A stretch of DNA of 64,000 nt from Bacillota bacterium. GTDB taxonomy: Bacteria; Bacillota; Clostridia; Lachnospirales; Lachnospiraceae. Made by a program: the position numbers and the translations under genes. Below are positions 8,848 through 18,038 of this stretch, piece after piece. The stretch is from assembly GCA_023399455.1 (NCBI GenBank), contig JAEWPN010000090.1, forward strand, positions 15,947-79,946, read 5' to 3'. Below the pieces are notes generated by a model. It was given only the letters and a program-made list of their open reading frames with translations, did not search any database and was not told the DNA's origin. Each line of letters starts with the position of its first letter. Position 1 is the first letter of the stretch.

Positions 8848-10047
8848 TCAAACAATATTTCGTATGAGCTGCACCGACTTTTCTAATCCGTTCTCAGCCT
8901 GCATTTTCTTGGATAAATCCGTGACATTTTGGTATATTTGTGCATAATCTGCATTTAATTCATCGATAGCCTCTATTAATCTATTTGTGCTGAGTTTCTT
9001 TGCTTTTATCGGCCTTACTCCTGCCTTCAGGCGGTATATATGCTCAGCAAATGCGAATTGATCCAGTACGTGAGGAACAGGGATCGAAGGAATGCCATAA
9101 ATCATAGAAGAGGCCGACGTACCGAAGCCACAGTGGTGTATTACACAGCAGCCTTGCTTGAACAGCCAGCTATGGGGGATAGAACCGACTCGGATCATCG
9201 ATTCGGGTAGCTGATAATCGGTAAGTGTTTTGTTAAAGCCTTGTATAATAGCGCGTATTCCTGTTTGCTCGAAGGCCTTGACAAAGATGTCAAGTTTTTC
9301 TTTCTCCTGCCTGCTTTCGAAGGACATTGCCCCCAGCGCGAGTATGACCGGTTTGCTCCCTTCGTTTAAAAAGGATTTTAATTCCTCAGGAGGCTGATAA
9401 TTATCCTCGGGAGCGAACCAATAGCCGACGACAGCATTCCTTTTTGCCCAATTGGGGTTTGGCTCCGCTATATAACGGCTGATGGGTATCAGATTGAGTT
9501 CCTTTGACATCATTTGGTCCATGGATTTGATGGGAGGCAGGTCATATAGCTTTCTGATCTTGTTGTAGGGTTTGACCACCTGAGGATTGATGAGGGCGCC
9601 GAGCACCTTGTCTTTTAACGTCGGATCTGTATTTTCCCTGGGAAGCATTTCCGTCTGCAAGGTAACGTCTATGGTTTTTATATTTAAGGCTTCAGTCTCA
9701 GCCGCCCCCATATGGCTGTGAGAAATTATCGCGAGATCTTTTCCCTTGCAGGCGTCACAAATATCATTTGAAGAATTCTGGATAATGCGAAAGACAAACT
9801 GCATCGTTTTTAACATGCTGAGTATAGGACTTTTGGTCTTTCCCCTGATTACTGCCGCCTCATATTCGATGTCGATATCGGGGCCTATGGGAACGAATTC
9901 AAGACCGGTTTCCGATACGAGGTCTCTCCAGCAGGGATGGGTGCCGATAACAGGTTTAAACCCTTCTTGTAACAGGGCTTTCGCAAGATAAATATACGGT
10001 TGGACATCTCCTCTGGTACCCATTGTAAAAATCACGATTTCTTTCAT
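8848..10047 (-). CDS. GT1-family UDP-glycosyltransferase (sterol/macrolide-glucosyltransferase-like)
   Basis: About 399 aa with the two Rossmann domains of GT-B enzymes: an acceptor domain beginning KEIVIFTMGTRGDVQPYIYL, and a donor domain with the HHCGFGTSASSMIYGIPSI signature followed by DQFAFAEHI. The start at 10047 (ATG) is preferred over upstream codons because the conserved strand starts there and GGGGA lies before it. Family members transfer glucose or related sugars to lipids, sterols or small molecules. Encoded alone on the minus strand; the acceptor is unknown. Confidence 0.85.
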   Translation of the reverse strand: MKEIVIFTMGTRGDVQPYIYLAKALLQEGFKPVIGTHPCWRDLVSETGLEFVPIGPDIDIEYEAAVIRGKTKSPILSMLKTMQFVFRIIQNSSNDICDACKGKDLAIISHSHMGAAETEALNIKTIDVTLQTEMLPRENTDPTLKDKVLGALINPQVVKPYNKIRKLYDLPPIKSMDQMMSKELNLIPISRYIAEPNPNWAKRNAVVGYWFAPEDNYQPPEELKSFLNEGSKPVILALGAMSFESRQEKEKLDIFVKAFEQTGIRAIIQGFNKTLTDYQLPESMIRVGSIPHSWLFKQGCCVIHHCGFGTSASSMIYGIPSIPVPHVLDQFAFAEHIYRLKAGVRPIKAKKLSTNRLIEAIDELNADYAQIYQNVTDLSKKMQAENGLEKSVQLIRNIV

Positions 10048-10426
10048 TTTTATCCCCATCTGCGCGTTTCTGCGCGTACTCAAATCAATAGTCGAAAGCT
10101 CTTTTATCTCAACCTTTTCACCGCTTCTGAATTATTGCTTTTGTAAATGATATGAATTGCAATGTATTGCTGCTTTATATATACTTTACTACATTTATCT
10201 TTATTTGGCTATGGCATCATAGGGAATGTACATAGAGAGGTCGGAAGATTAGGGAAGAATTTATTAATATTTGTGATGTTCAACCATGTGTCTTGAGTGA
10301 TATACTAGAAAGAGCATGAAAAGTATAGAGTGTTAGAAATTGGAATAAGAGGAGTGAATTTATGAGGAGCGCAGGGAGTGATTCTCATTTGTTCAAAAAG
10401 CAGTGAGAGGTTGGGAGGAAGCAGAT
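10048..10426. other. Divergent intergenic region, 379 bp
   Basis: AT-rich spacer between the divergent GT1 and GNAT genes. It has no strong promoter match. It holds a possible 14-codon leader ORF (ATG 10362 to TGA 10406) with AGAGGAG upstream, directly before the acetyltransferase. That ORF is short and unsupported, and I would not annotate it as a gene. Confidence 0.4.
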
Positions 10427-11005
10427 ATGAAGCATTCGGGAACGGTAAGATTAGAAACAAAGAGACTTATTCTCCGAAGACTGGAACTAAGCGATGCGGA
10501 AGATGCGTACCATAACTGGACAAACGATGGCGAGGTTACGAAATTCCTTACGTGGCCGACTCATGAAAATATTCAGATGACAAGAAATTTTATACAATCC
10601 AATGTGGATCAATATGACAAAGAGTCTGATTTTTATAGCTGGGGGATTGAATGTAAGGAAATCGGTCAGGTCATAGGAAGTATCGGTGCAGTTAACGTAA
10701 ATGAGAGGGCGGAATCAGTACATATAGGCTATTGCATAGGAAAGGCTTACTGGAACCGGGGGATTATGTCGGAAGCTTTTGGGGCGGTAATCCAATATTT
10801 ATTCGAGGTAGTAGAGGTAAACCGTATTGATTCCAGACACGACCCGCGGAATCCTTATTCAGGTAAGGTCATGGAGAAATGCGGACTCATATATGAAGGG
10901 ACATTACGTCAGTCCGATAGAAACAATCAGGGGATATGTGATGCGGCGTGGTACGGATTACTGAAAGCTGAGTGGAAAATGAACAATAATTATAATGAGA
11001 GATAG
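10427..11005 (+). CDS. RimJ/RimL-like GNAT N-acetyltransferase
   Basis: 192 aa, clearly GNAT: LETKRLILRRLELSDAEDAY at the start, HIGYCIGKAYWNRGIMSEA as CoA motif, and NPYSGKVMEKCGLIYEGTLR at the end. It resembles the ribosomal-protein-alanine acetyltransferase group. The ATG at 10427 is preferred over the GTG at 10403 because GGGAGGA lies 7 bases upstream of it. It is immediately followed by the phosphatidyltransferase gene. Confidence 0.85.
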   Translation: MKHSGTVRLETKRLILRRLELSDAEDAYHNWTNDGEVTKFLTWPTHENIQMTRNFIQSNVDQYDKESDFYSWGIECKEIGQVIGSIGAVNVNERAESVHIGYCIGKAYWNRGIMSEAFGAVIQYLFEVVEVNRIDSRHDPRNPYSGKVMEKCGLIYEGTLRQSDRNNQGICDAAWYGLLKAEWKMNNNYNER

Positions 11006-11587
11006 GTGATATACATTAAGAATTTAGCAAATGCAATGACGATTTTCAGGATTGTGGGAACTATTTGCTTATGCTTTTTAGAACCACTGACTGTTTATTT
11101 TTTTACTCTTTATTTTTTGTGCGGGCTGAGCGATATGCTGGATGGTTTTATTGCAAGAAAAACGGGGAATACGACTGCGGCGGGAGCTATGCTTGACAGT
11201 GTAGCCGATTTCATTTTTCTTTCGGTTATGCTTATTATCTTTATTCCCTTTCTCCCGTGGAAATTATGGATAGCTGTATGGATTGGCGCAATAGCTCTTT
11301 TGCGTTTGGTCAGTCTCTCGATCGGTTTTGCGAAATATCATACGGCAGCCTCTTTACATACGGTATTAAATAAGGCGGCGGGTTTTTTACTGTTTGCATT
11401 TCCGGTGTTATATCGTTTGGCAGGAATGGAAACGACGGCGATCATACTATGCGGCATTTCGAGTCTGGCGGCGGTGGAAGAGCTGTTTATAACGATAAAG
11501 AGCAAATCCCTTAACAGAGATATCGCAGGGTACTTGCAGCAAAATACTTCCGATATTAGAAATAAGCAAGAAATGAAAAGCGAGTAA
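11006..11587 (+). CDS. CDP-alcohol phosphatidyltransferase
   Basis: 193 aa integral membrane enzyme. It carries the full family signature DGx2ARx8Gx3Dx3D (DGFIARKTGN... ending LDSVAD), whose aspartates bind the metal and CDP-diacylglycerol. It is expected to exchange CMP for an alcohol such as glycerol 3-phosphate in phospholipid synthesis, but it is not clearly PgsA. The GTG start at 11006 directly follows the TAG of the GNAT gene, so translation is probably coupled. Several transmembrane helices follow the motif. Confidence 0.85.
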   Translation: MIYIKNLANAMTIFRIVGTICLCFLEPLTVYFFTLYFLCGLSDMLDGFIARKTGNTTAAGAMLDSVADFIFLSVMLIIFIPFLPWKLWIAVWIGAIALLRLVSLSIGFAKYHTAASLHTVLNKAAGFLLFAFPVLYRLAGMETTAIILCGISSLAAVEELFITIKSKSLNRDIAGYLQQNTSDIRNKQEMKSE

Positions 11588-11616
11588 AACAAGACAGATT
11601 AAAGCAGAGGAACTAC

Positions 11617-13464
11617 ATGGAAACAGCAGAAAAAATTTTAAAGCAATATTTCGGATATGATACCTTCAGAGAAGGTCAGAAGGAGCTGGTGGGCAGCATC
11701 CTGGAGGGAAAGGATACCTTTGGAGTGATGCCTACGGGGGCGGGGAAATCCATATGCTTTCAAGTGCCCGCGCTTATCATGGAAGGGATTACACTGGTGG
11801 TGTCGCCGTTAATTTCGCTGATGAAGGATCAGGTGGAGGGGTTGAATCAGGCAGGAGTCCACGCGGCATTCTTAAACAGCTCACTGACTTCGGGGCAATA
11901 TTTTAAAGCGTTGGAATACGCCAAAAACGGCAGGTATCAGATTATCTATGTAGCCCCTGAACGCCTGGTGACGGAAAGCTTTTTGGATTTTGCCCTGAAT
12001 GTGCAGATTTCAATGGTCGTGGTGGATGAGGCTCATTGCGTGTCACAATGGGGGCAGGATTTCAGGCCCGGTTATTTGAAAATAGTGGAATTTATAAATA
12101 AATTGCCATCCCGCCCGGTAATCAGCGCTTTTACCGCTACGGCGACTAAGGAGGTGCGGGAGGATATCGTTTATCTTCTGGCGCTTCAAAATCCCGTGAT
12201 AGTAACTACGGGCTTCGACCGCCCCAATCTCTATTTCGCGGTACAGTCTCCGAAGGATAAATATGCGTCCATGAAGAACTTTTTGGAGCTCCATCCTGCG
12301 CAAAGCGGCATTATATATTGCCTCACGAGGAAAACGGTAGAGGAGGTCTTCGAAAGGCTTTGCGGCGATGGATTTTCCGTAGCGAAATATCATGCGGGAC
12401 TTTCGGATAGGGAAAGAAGGACGGGGCAGGAAGAATTCATCTACGGAAGAAAGGAAATCATGGTAGCTACCAACGCCTTTGGAATGGGAATCGATAAGTC
12501 CGACGTCCGCTATGTAATTCATTATAATATGCCGAAAAATATGGAAAGCTATTATCAGGAAGCCGGAAGAGCGGGAAGAGACGGAGAGGCGGCGGAGTGC
12601 ATCCTGCTTTATGGAGGGCAGGACGTGGTGACTAACCAGTTTTTTATCGATCACAATCAAGACAATGAAGCGCTGGATGAGGCGGCCCGTAAAGTGGTTA
12701 TGGAGCGGGATAGGGAGAGGCTTAGAAAGATAACCTATTACTGTTTTACCAACGAGTGTCTGAGAGATTATATTTTACGCTATTTTGGGGAATATAAAGA
12801 GAACTATTGCGGTAATTGTTCCAACTGCCTGAGCAAGTTCGAGAAAACGGAAGTGACCGATATCGCGAAGGTACTGATCGGATGTGTGAAGACATGCGGA
12901 CAAAGATATGGAAGCGGAGTCATTATAGATGCAGTGCATGGGGCGAATACGGCGAAGATACGCGGATATGGGATGAATCACAACCCCTATTACGGCGAGC
13001 TGGCGAAGGTGCCGGTATTTAAGCTGCGGCAGGTGTTGAATTATCTGTTTTTAAGTGAATACTTGAAGGCGACGAGCGATGAATATGCCATCGTGAAGCT
13101 GACGGAGAAAGGAAACGCAGTACTTGCCGGAGACGATATTGTCGTTATGAAGATGCCAAAGGAAGAGGAACATCCGGCAAAGGTATCAAAAAGCAAAGGA
13201 AGCGGAAAGGGAGCATTTTCCGGAGGAGAACTTACCGGAAGAGAGGAGACGCTGTTCGAAGGGCTGCGTGCGCTCCGCTCGGAAATTGCCAGAGAGGAAA
13301 AGGTGCCGCCGTATATCGTATTTTCGGACAAGACGCTCAGTCATATGTGCGTGGTCAGGCCCCGGACAGAGGAAGAAATGCTGACAGTATCCGGTGTGGG
13401 AGAGTTTAAATATAGAAAATATGGTGAACGCTTCCTGGAGGCGATTAGAAATGGGGAAAAATAG
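11617..13464 (+). CDS. recQ: ATP-dependent DNA helicase RecQ
   Basis: 615 aa, near the 609 of E. coli RecQ. Residues about 1-340 are the superfamily 2 helicase core with Walker A GVMPTGAGKS, a DEAH box in VVVDEAHCVSQWGQDFRP, and motif VI in QEAGRAGRDG. A zinc-binding region follows (CFTNECLRDYIL then YCGNCSNC), then the RQC winged helix, and an HRDC domain closes the protein (from about 540). It unwinds recombination intermediates and stalled forks. It starts behind AGAGGAA and is followed after 20 bases by sdaAB. Confidence 0.95.
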   Translation: METAEKILKQYFGYDTFREGQKELVGSILEGKDTFGVMPTGAGKSICFQVPALIMEGITLVVSPLISLMKDQVEGLNQAGVHAAFLNSSLTSGQYFKALEYAKNGRYQIIYVAPERLVTESFLDFALNVQISMVVVDEAHCVSQWGQDFRPGYLKIVEFINKLPSRPVISAFTATATKEVREDIVYLLALQNPVIVTTGFDRPNLYFAVQSPKDKYASMKNFLELHPAQSGIIYCLTRKTVEEVFERLCGDGFSVAKYHAGLSDRERRTGQEEFIYGRKEIMVATNAFGMGIDKSDVRYVIHYNMPKNMESYYQEAGRAGRDGEAAECILLYGGQDVVTNQFFIDHNQDNEALDEAARKVVMERDRERLRKITYYCFTNECLRDYILRYFGEYKENYCGNCSNCLSKFEKTEVTDIAKVLIGCVKTCGQRYGSGVIIDAVHGANTAKIRGYGMNHNPYYGELAKVPVFKLRQVLNYLFLSEYLKATSDEYAIVKLTEKGNAVLAGDDIVVMKMPKEEEHPAKVSKSKGSGKGAFSGGELTGREETLFEGLRALRSEIAREEKVPPYIVFSDKTLSHMCVVRPRTEEEMLTVSGVGEFKYRKYGERFLEAIRNGEK

Positions 13465-13484
13465 TCGGAAGAAGAGGAAAAGAT

Positions 13485-14150
13485 ATGACGGGAATCAGCG
13501 TATTTGAGGTAATCGGACCGAACATGGTGGGGCCTTCCAGTTCCCATACGGCAGGCGCGGTATCCATGGCGCTTTTGGCGCGGAAAATGTTTCCGGGGAC
13601 GATAAAAGAGGTAGATTTTACTCTATATGGATCCTTTGCAAGAACCTATAGGGGACATGGAACCGACAGGGCTCTTCTGGGAGGAATCTTAGGATATGAA
13701 ACCGACGATTTAAGAATCAGGGATTCCTTTGAGCTGGCGAAGGAGGCGGGGATCGGATATTCCTTCTCCATCTCCGAAGACGACGACGTACATCCTAATA
13801 CGGCGGATATGCACATAACAGGAGATGATGGAAGGAAGCTGTTCGTACGGGGAGTATCCCTTGGCGGAGGAAAAGTAAAAATTGTCCGGTTAAACCGGGT
13901 GGATGTGGAATTCACTGGAGAATACAGCACTCTCATCGTGAGCCAGAGCGACAAACAGGGAGTGGCGGCGCATATTACTAAGAGCCTGAGTGACCGGGGC
14001 GTAAACATTGCTTTCATGCGATTGTTCCGGGAAGAGAAGGGTGCGGCGGCTTATACGGTGGTGGAATCGGACGAAAGGATACCGGAGGAAGCCTTGGAAT
14101 GTATCAAGGGAAATCCCTATGTATCCGATGTGATGCTGGTGCAGGTCTGA
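13485..14150 (+). CDS. sdaAB: L-serine dehydratase, beta subunit
   Basis: 221 aa. The N-terminal part matches the iron-sulfur serine dehydratase beta chain (EVIGPNMVGPSSSHTAGAVS, RGHGTDRALLGGILG). The C-terminal 75 residues form an ACT domain (YSTLIVSQSDKQGVAAHITK). With the alpha chain encoded 34 bases downstream it makes the oxygen-sensitive [4Fe-4S] enzyme that deaminates L-serine to pyruvate and ammonia, as in other anaerobic Firmicutes. Confidence 0.93.
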   Translation: MTGISVFEVIGPNMVGPSSSHTAGAVSMALLARKMFPGTIKEVDFTLYGSFARTYRGHGTDRALLGGILGYETDDLRIRDSFELAKEAGIGYSFSISEDDDVHPNTADMHITGDDGRKLFVRGVSLGGGKVKIVRLNRVDVEFTGEYSTLIVSQSDKQGVAAHITKSLSDRGVNIAFMRLFREEKGAAAYTVVESDERIPEEALECIKGNPYVSDVMLVQV

Positions 14151-14184
14151 ATAGTAACAACAATTATAATATAGAGGAAAAAAA

Positions 14185-15057
14185 ATGGACTTTCGAAGCG
14201 GTAAAGAATTGTTGGAGTTGTGCGGGCAGACGGGTCTGCCTATTTCACGGATTATGAAGAAAAGAGAAATGGAATTGCAGGGAATTTCGGAGCAGGAAGC
14301 AGATCGTAAGATGTCGAAGTCACTTGACATTATAAGAAGTTCAGCTAATGACCCGCTGGAAAACGAGACGACTTCTATGGGCGGACTTATCGGCGGAGAA
14401 GCGAAGAAGCTGGGTAAACTGCGGGCGGAGGGAAAATCTATCTGCGGCGGGATGGTGTCCAAGGCAATGACCTATGCTATGGCAGTTTTGGAGGTAAATG
14501 CCTCCATGGGAGTTATTGTAGCAGCTCCCACGGCAGGTTCCTCCGGCGTTCTTCCGGGGGTGTTGCTGGCTCTTCAGGAAGAACTGGGGCTTCCTGACGA
14601 AAAAGTAATGGACGGTCTTTATACGGCGGGGGCAGTCGGGTATCTGCTCATGCGTAATGCTTCTGTAGCAGGTGCACAGGCGGGATGTCAGGCAGAGGTC
14701 GGTTCTGCATCGGCAATGGCTGCGGCAGCAGCGGTAGAAATGATGGGTGGAACGCCTGGACAGGCTTTAAGTGCGGCGACAGGGGCGTTATCCAACCTCT
14801 TAGGGCTGGTATGCGATCCGATCGGCGGCTTGGTGGAAAGTCCATGTCAGAACAGAAATTCCATCGGCGCCGCCAATGCTCTGCTGAATGCGGAGCAGGC
14901 GCTGGCGGGAATCGAGCAGTTCATTCCCTTTGATGAGATGGTACAGGCGATGTATCATGTGGGCAGAAGTCTTCCTTTTGAGCTTAGAGAAAGTGCTCTT
15001 GGAGGCTGTGCGGCAACTCCTGCGGCATGCGGCATAAGCTGTATGTCCGGGAAATAA
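14185..15057 (+). CDS. sdaAA: L-serine dehydratase, alpha subunit
   Basis: 290 aa, the usual length. It carries the conserved GVIVAAPTAGSSGVLPGVL and the Cys residues expected to hold the [4Fe-4S] cluster (AGCQAEVGSASAMAA, GLVCDPIGGLVESPCQNRN). It forms the catalytic unit together with the beta subunit upstream. Ribosome binding site AGAGGAA. The separate alpha and beta genes are the typical Gram-positive arrangement. Confidence 0.95.
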   Translation: MDFRSGKELLELCGQTGLPISRIMKKREMELQGISEQEADRKMSKSLDIIRSSANDPLENETTSMGGLIGGEAKKLGKLRAEGKSICGGMVSKAMTYAMAVLEVNASMGVIVAAPTAGSSGVLPGVLLALQEELGLPDEKVMDGLYTAGAVGYLLMRNASVAGAQAGCQAEVGSASAMAAAAAVEMMGGTPGQALSAATGALSNLLGLVCDPIGGLVESPCQNRNSIGAANALLNAEQALAGIEQFIPFDEMVQAMYHVGRSLPFELRESALGGCAATPAACGISCMSGK

Positions 15058-15137
15058 GTTAATGGAGTGACAGACAACGATAGCAGGGCGCTAAGTGAAC
15101 TAACATCTGGATTCAAAATATAAGGAAGGATACGTAC

Positions 15138-15614
15138 ATGAGAAGAAAAGACAGAGAAGTAACCGATAGGGAAACTATAGAAGAAATAATAAAAGCATGT
15201 AAAACCTGCCATCTGGCCATGGTAGATGATGGGAAGCCGTATGTGGTTCCATTGAATTTTGGTTACGAACTGGATGCGGATAACCTGACTTTGTACTTTC
15301 ATAGTGCAAAGGAAGGCAAAAAACTGGATATCCTGCATAAAAACAGCAGCGTATGTTTCGATATAGCCAGTGAAGGAATGCCCATTCATGCGGAATCGCC
15401 TTGTAACTGCGGCTATTACTTTTCCAGTATCATAGGCATGGGTACCGTGGAATTTATCGAGGATACAAAGGAAAAATGCAAGGCTCTTTCCTTGCTGATG
15501 AAGCATCAGGCGGATAGAGACGTGGAATTCAACGAAGCTCAGGTGAACAGCGTATGCGTGTACAAGGTGAGTACTTCGGATTATTCAGGCAAGAAGAAGC
15601 AGATGCCTCATTGA
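15138..15614 (+). CDS. Pyridoxamine 5'-phosphate oxidase-like (NimA-type) flavin-binding protein
   Basis: 158 aa with a split-barrel flavin fold: KTCHLAMVDDGKPYVVPLNF near the N-terminus and GMGTVEFIEDTKEKCKAL in the C-terminal half. This is the pattern of the NimA/PNPOx-like group, which includes nitroimidazole reductases and many uncharacterised proteins. Preceded by AAGGAAGGA. It has its own spacing of 80 bp from sdaAA, so co-transcription is possible but not shown. Confidence 0.85.
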   Translation: MRRKDREVTDRETIEEIIKACKTCHLAMVDDGKPYVVPLNFGYELDADNLTLYFHSAKEGKKLDILHKNSSVCFDIASEGMPIHAESPCNCGYYFSSIIGMGTVEFIEDTKEKCKALSLLMKHQADRDVEFNEAQVNSVCVYKVSTSDYSGKKKQMPH

Positions 15615-15709
15615 GTTCTTTTTTAGAACATATCGGATATTTTATATTGTAAGAACTTATTGGGAGTAGGATCATAAAATTAGAACGGCGGTACTAAGGA
15701 GGATATATC

Positions 15710-16537
15710 GTGAATTCCGAAGAAAAGATGGAAGTATTTCAAGAGCTTTTGCTTATAATGAAGGAGGTATTGCAGGAAGAACTGGACATTGCTTTGTACT
15801 TAACGGACACTGAAAAATGTATAGAGTATTATCCGGGAAAAACTGTAGATGCCAAAGTCAGAAGGGGAGATTTGATCAGGCCGGATGAACCGATTTATGA
15901 TGTTATCCATAATAGGAAAACAATGAATGACATTGTACCTAAAGAAGTGTTTGGTGTAACATTCAGGGGAATCGGAAGACCTATAATTGATAATAATGGA
16001 GAGGTCATAGGGGCTCTTGCGGTAGCAAGGAATATAGAAAATGAATTGCTGCTGTCAGAGGCCTCGGAAAGCATGTTTTCGGCGTTGGAAGAAATCAGTG
16101 CCAGCATTCAAGAGATATCTGCCAATACTCATGTGTTTTCTGAACATTTAACAGGAATAGAAGAGCTATCAGACATGACAAAAAATGCGATTAATGAAGC
16201 CGGCTCTGTAATTAACAGCATACAATCCATTTCAAAACAGTCGAATCTGCTTGCGTTGAATGCCGCAATCGAGGCGGCACGGGCAGGGACTGCAGGAAGG
16301 GGGTTTTCAGTGGTCGCCGAGGAAATGAGGAAGTTGTCAGAGCATAGTAATGATTCTGCGGCAAAGGTTGCCAATATGCTGAATGAGATGAAAGAGTTCA
16401 TCGTTAAAATATCGGATGAGATTACTGGAATAACAGAATCTTATAAAGGACAAGTGGAGATTACATCTCAAATAACAGTAGCGATAGAAGAGGTAACAGG
16501 ATCTTCAGAGAAGCTGGTAGAATTGTCTCAAAATTAA
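15710..16537 (+). CDS. Soluble methyl-accepting chemotaxis protein, short form
   Basis: 275 aa with no transmembrane segment. Residues 1-115 look like a small PAS/Cache-type sensor ([17 protein letters not shown]). Residues about 120-275 are a truncated signalling helix pair containing the conserved hairpin tip [17 protein letters not shown] and [16 protein letters not shown]. It should therefore bind CheA/CheW in the cytoplasm and sense an internal signal. The signalling bundle is much shorter than in ordinary MCPs. Start GTG behind AAGGAGGA. A strong terminator follows. Confidence 0.85.
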   Translation: MNSEEKMEVFQELLLIMKEVLQEELDIALYLTDTEKCIEYYPGKTVDAKVRRGDLIRPDEPIYDVIHNRKTMNDIVPKEVFGVTFRGIGRPIIDNNGEVIGALAVARNIENELLLSEASESMFSALEEISASIQEISANTHVFSEHLTGIEELSDMTKNAINEAGSVINSIQSISKQSNLLALNAAIEAARAGTAGRGFSVVAEEMRKLSEHSNDSAAKVANMLNEMKEFIVKISDEITGITESYKGQVEITSQITVAIEEVTGSSEKLVELSQN

Positions 16538-16564
16538 CAGCATGTTCCATGCTTACATAAATAG

Positions 16565-16594
16565 GGTACCCACCGAAAAATGGGTGCCTTTTTT
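16565..16594 (+). terminator. Terminator after the chemotaxis gene
   Basis: GGTACCCA (16565-16572) pairs with TGGGTGCC (16581-16588), one wobble, followed by six T. The T run merges with the start of a dispersed palindromic repeat. Confidence 0.85.
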
Positions 16595-16657
16595 ATTTCA
16601 TAGAAAAGACTTTGTTACGTCGCGGTGGTAAAGTTTCGGTTTCCTGTGAAATAAAAG
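16591..16657. repeat. Short palindromic repeat, copy 1
   Basis: A 67-bp element with near-perfect 17-bp terminal inverted repeats (TTTTATTTCATAGAAAA at 16591-16607 and TTTCCTGTGAAATAAAA at 16640-16656). A second copy lies at 56207-56273; outside the initial TTTT the two agree at 56 of 63 positions. Both copies start inside the T tract of a rho-independent terminator. No coding capacity. Confidence 0.85.
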
Positions 16658-16660
16658 ATA

Positions 16661-16689
16661 TTGACAAATATATTAGTGTGAAGTAATAT
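16661..16689 (+). promoter_or_regulatory. Promoter of the regulator-ABC operon
   Basis: TTGACA at 16661-16666, 17-bp spacer, TAATAT at 16684-16689. It starts four bases after the repeat copy. Confidence 0.75.
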
Positions 16690-16701
16690 AAAAAAAGAAT
16701 G

Positions 16702-16717
16702 TTATCACTATTGATAA
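16702..16717 (+). promoter_or_regulatory. Possible operator for the HTH regulator
   Basis: TTATCA-CTAT-TGATAA, a perfect 6-bp inverted repeat just downstream of the expected transcription start and 45 bp before the regulator gene. Confidence 0.5.
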
Positions 16718-16761
16718 TAATATTAAATGTGAGAACGAATGTCAGGAGTGTGATAATAGGA

Positions 16762-17286
16762 ATGGGGCAAGATATATCGAAACTCGTTATGAATCCGATT
16801 CGGCTCAGAATTATCCAATATCTGCTCATTCATGGGTCTGGGACCCCTTCGCAGATAATGGCGGAGATGAGCGATATTCCGCCGGCGAGCTTATACCGGC
16901 ATATTAAGCTGCTGTATGAAGCGGATTGCATTACGGTGGTGGAAGAGAAGAAGATAAGAGGAACTGTGGAGAGAACATATGCGATGAAAGGCGGAAAGCC
17001 TTGTGAATTCAGTAAAGACAGCGTGGAGCATTTAATCCAGTCATCGCTTATGTCTTTGATGACCTCCTTTGGAAAATACTTTTCCAAGGAAACAGCGGAT
17101 CCGGTCAAAGATTTTTTGGCACTTTCTACATCAACCCTTCTTTTGACAGATGAAGAGTTCATGGAGGTTATGGAAAAAATAGGGGAAGCGATAACGCCCT
17201 ACCTTTGCAACACGGCCCAAAAGGGGAGGAACGTCAGGAGATTTACTTTTATTTCTTCTCCGTGTGAAGAGGATGAAGACGATTAG
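16762..17286 (+). CDS. ArsR-like winged-helix transcriptional regulator
   Basis: About 174 aa. The N-terminal winged helix (NPIRLRIIQYLLIHGSGTPSQ, then DIPPASLYRHIKLLYEADCI) matches the ArsR/HTH_20 group that often controls adjacent ABC transporters. The rest is a helical domain of unknown ligand. The ATG at 16762 is where conserved sequence begins; the nearest AGGAG (16743-16747) is 14 bases away, so a GTG at 16750 or an earlier start remains possible. The ABC ATPase gene begins 17 bases downstream. Confidence 0.8.
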   Translation: MGQDISKLVMNPIRLRIIQYLLIHGSGTPSQIMAEMSDIPPASLYRHIKLLYEADCITVVEEKKIRGTVERTYAMKGGKPCEFSKDSVEHLIQSSLMSLMTSFGKYFSKETADPVKDFLALSTSTLLLTDEEFMEVMEKIGEAITPYLCNTAQKGRNVRRFTFISSPCEEDEDD

Positions 17287-17303
17287 GAAGAGGTGTTGGG
17301 AGA

Positions 17304-18038
17304 ATGTTGAGCATAAAAAATCTGACCAAAACTTACAAAGGCGGTAAAAAGGCCGTATCCGATTTAAGCCTTGAAATCGGGCAGGGCGATATTTATGGAT
17401 TTATCGGCCATAACGGAGCCGGTAAAACCACGACAATCAAGGCGGTAGCAGGAATCATCGATTTCGAAGAGGGCGAGATACTGGTTGACGGACATTCTGT
17501 AGTAAGGGAACCAATATTATGTAAACAAAAAATGGCATATATTCCGGATAATCCGGATTTATATGAGCATCTTACCGGAATCCAATATCTGAGCTTCATA
17601 GGCGATATTTTCGGAATAGAGGCAGAAACGAGAAAAGAGAGAATCAAAAAATATGCGGATGCATTTGAGATGACATCAAGTCTGGGCGATTTGATCGCAT
17701 CCTATTCCCATGGAATGAAGCAGAAACTCGCCATTATTTCAGCACTCATCCATAAGCCTGCGCTGTTAATTCTGGATGAGCCTTTCGTTGGTTTGGATCC
17801 GCAGGCAAGTGTTTTGCTGAAAGGATATATGCGGGAGCTTTGCGAGGAGGGCAGTGCCATATTTTTTTCTACTCATGTACTCGATGTGGCGGAGAAGCTG
17901 TGCAATAAAATTGCGATCATTAAGGAAGGAAAGCTGATCGTTGCCGGACCGACCGAGGCGCTTACACAAGGGAAGTCGTTAGAGGATGTATTTATGGAGG
18001 TGGTAAGGCATGGAGGAGATGCAGCTAAGAAACAGTAG
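17304..18038 (+). CDS. ABC transporter ATP-binding protein
   Basis: 244 aa ABC-2 type ATPase with Walker A GHNGAGKTT, the signature-like SYSHGMKQK (SHG in place of SGG), Walker B LLILDEPFVGLD, and the switch His in FFSTHVLDVAE. Its 3' end overlaps the permease gene by 29 bases. Together they form an exporter under the upstream HTH regulator. The substrate is unknown; drug, peptide or lipid export is typical. Confidence 0.92.
   Translation: MLSIKNLTKTYKGGKKAVSDLSLEIGQGDIYGFIGHNGAGKTTTIKAVAGIIDFEEGEILVDGHSVVREPILCKQKMAYIPDNPDLYEHLTGIQYLSFIGDIFGIEAETRKERIKKYADAFEMTSSLGDLIASYSHGMKQKLAIISALIHKPALLILDEPFVGLDPQASVLLKGYMRELCEEGSAIFFSTHVLDVAEKLCNKIAIIKEGKLIVAGPTEALTQGKSLEDVFMEVVRHGGDAAKKQ

Noticed and set aside
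10362-10406. A 14-codon leader peptide gene before the acetyltransferase
   Set aside because: A ribosome binding site is present, but the peptide has no distinctive codons and there is no attenuator structure behind it.
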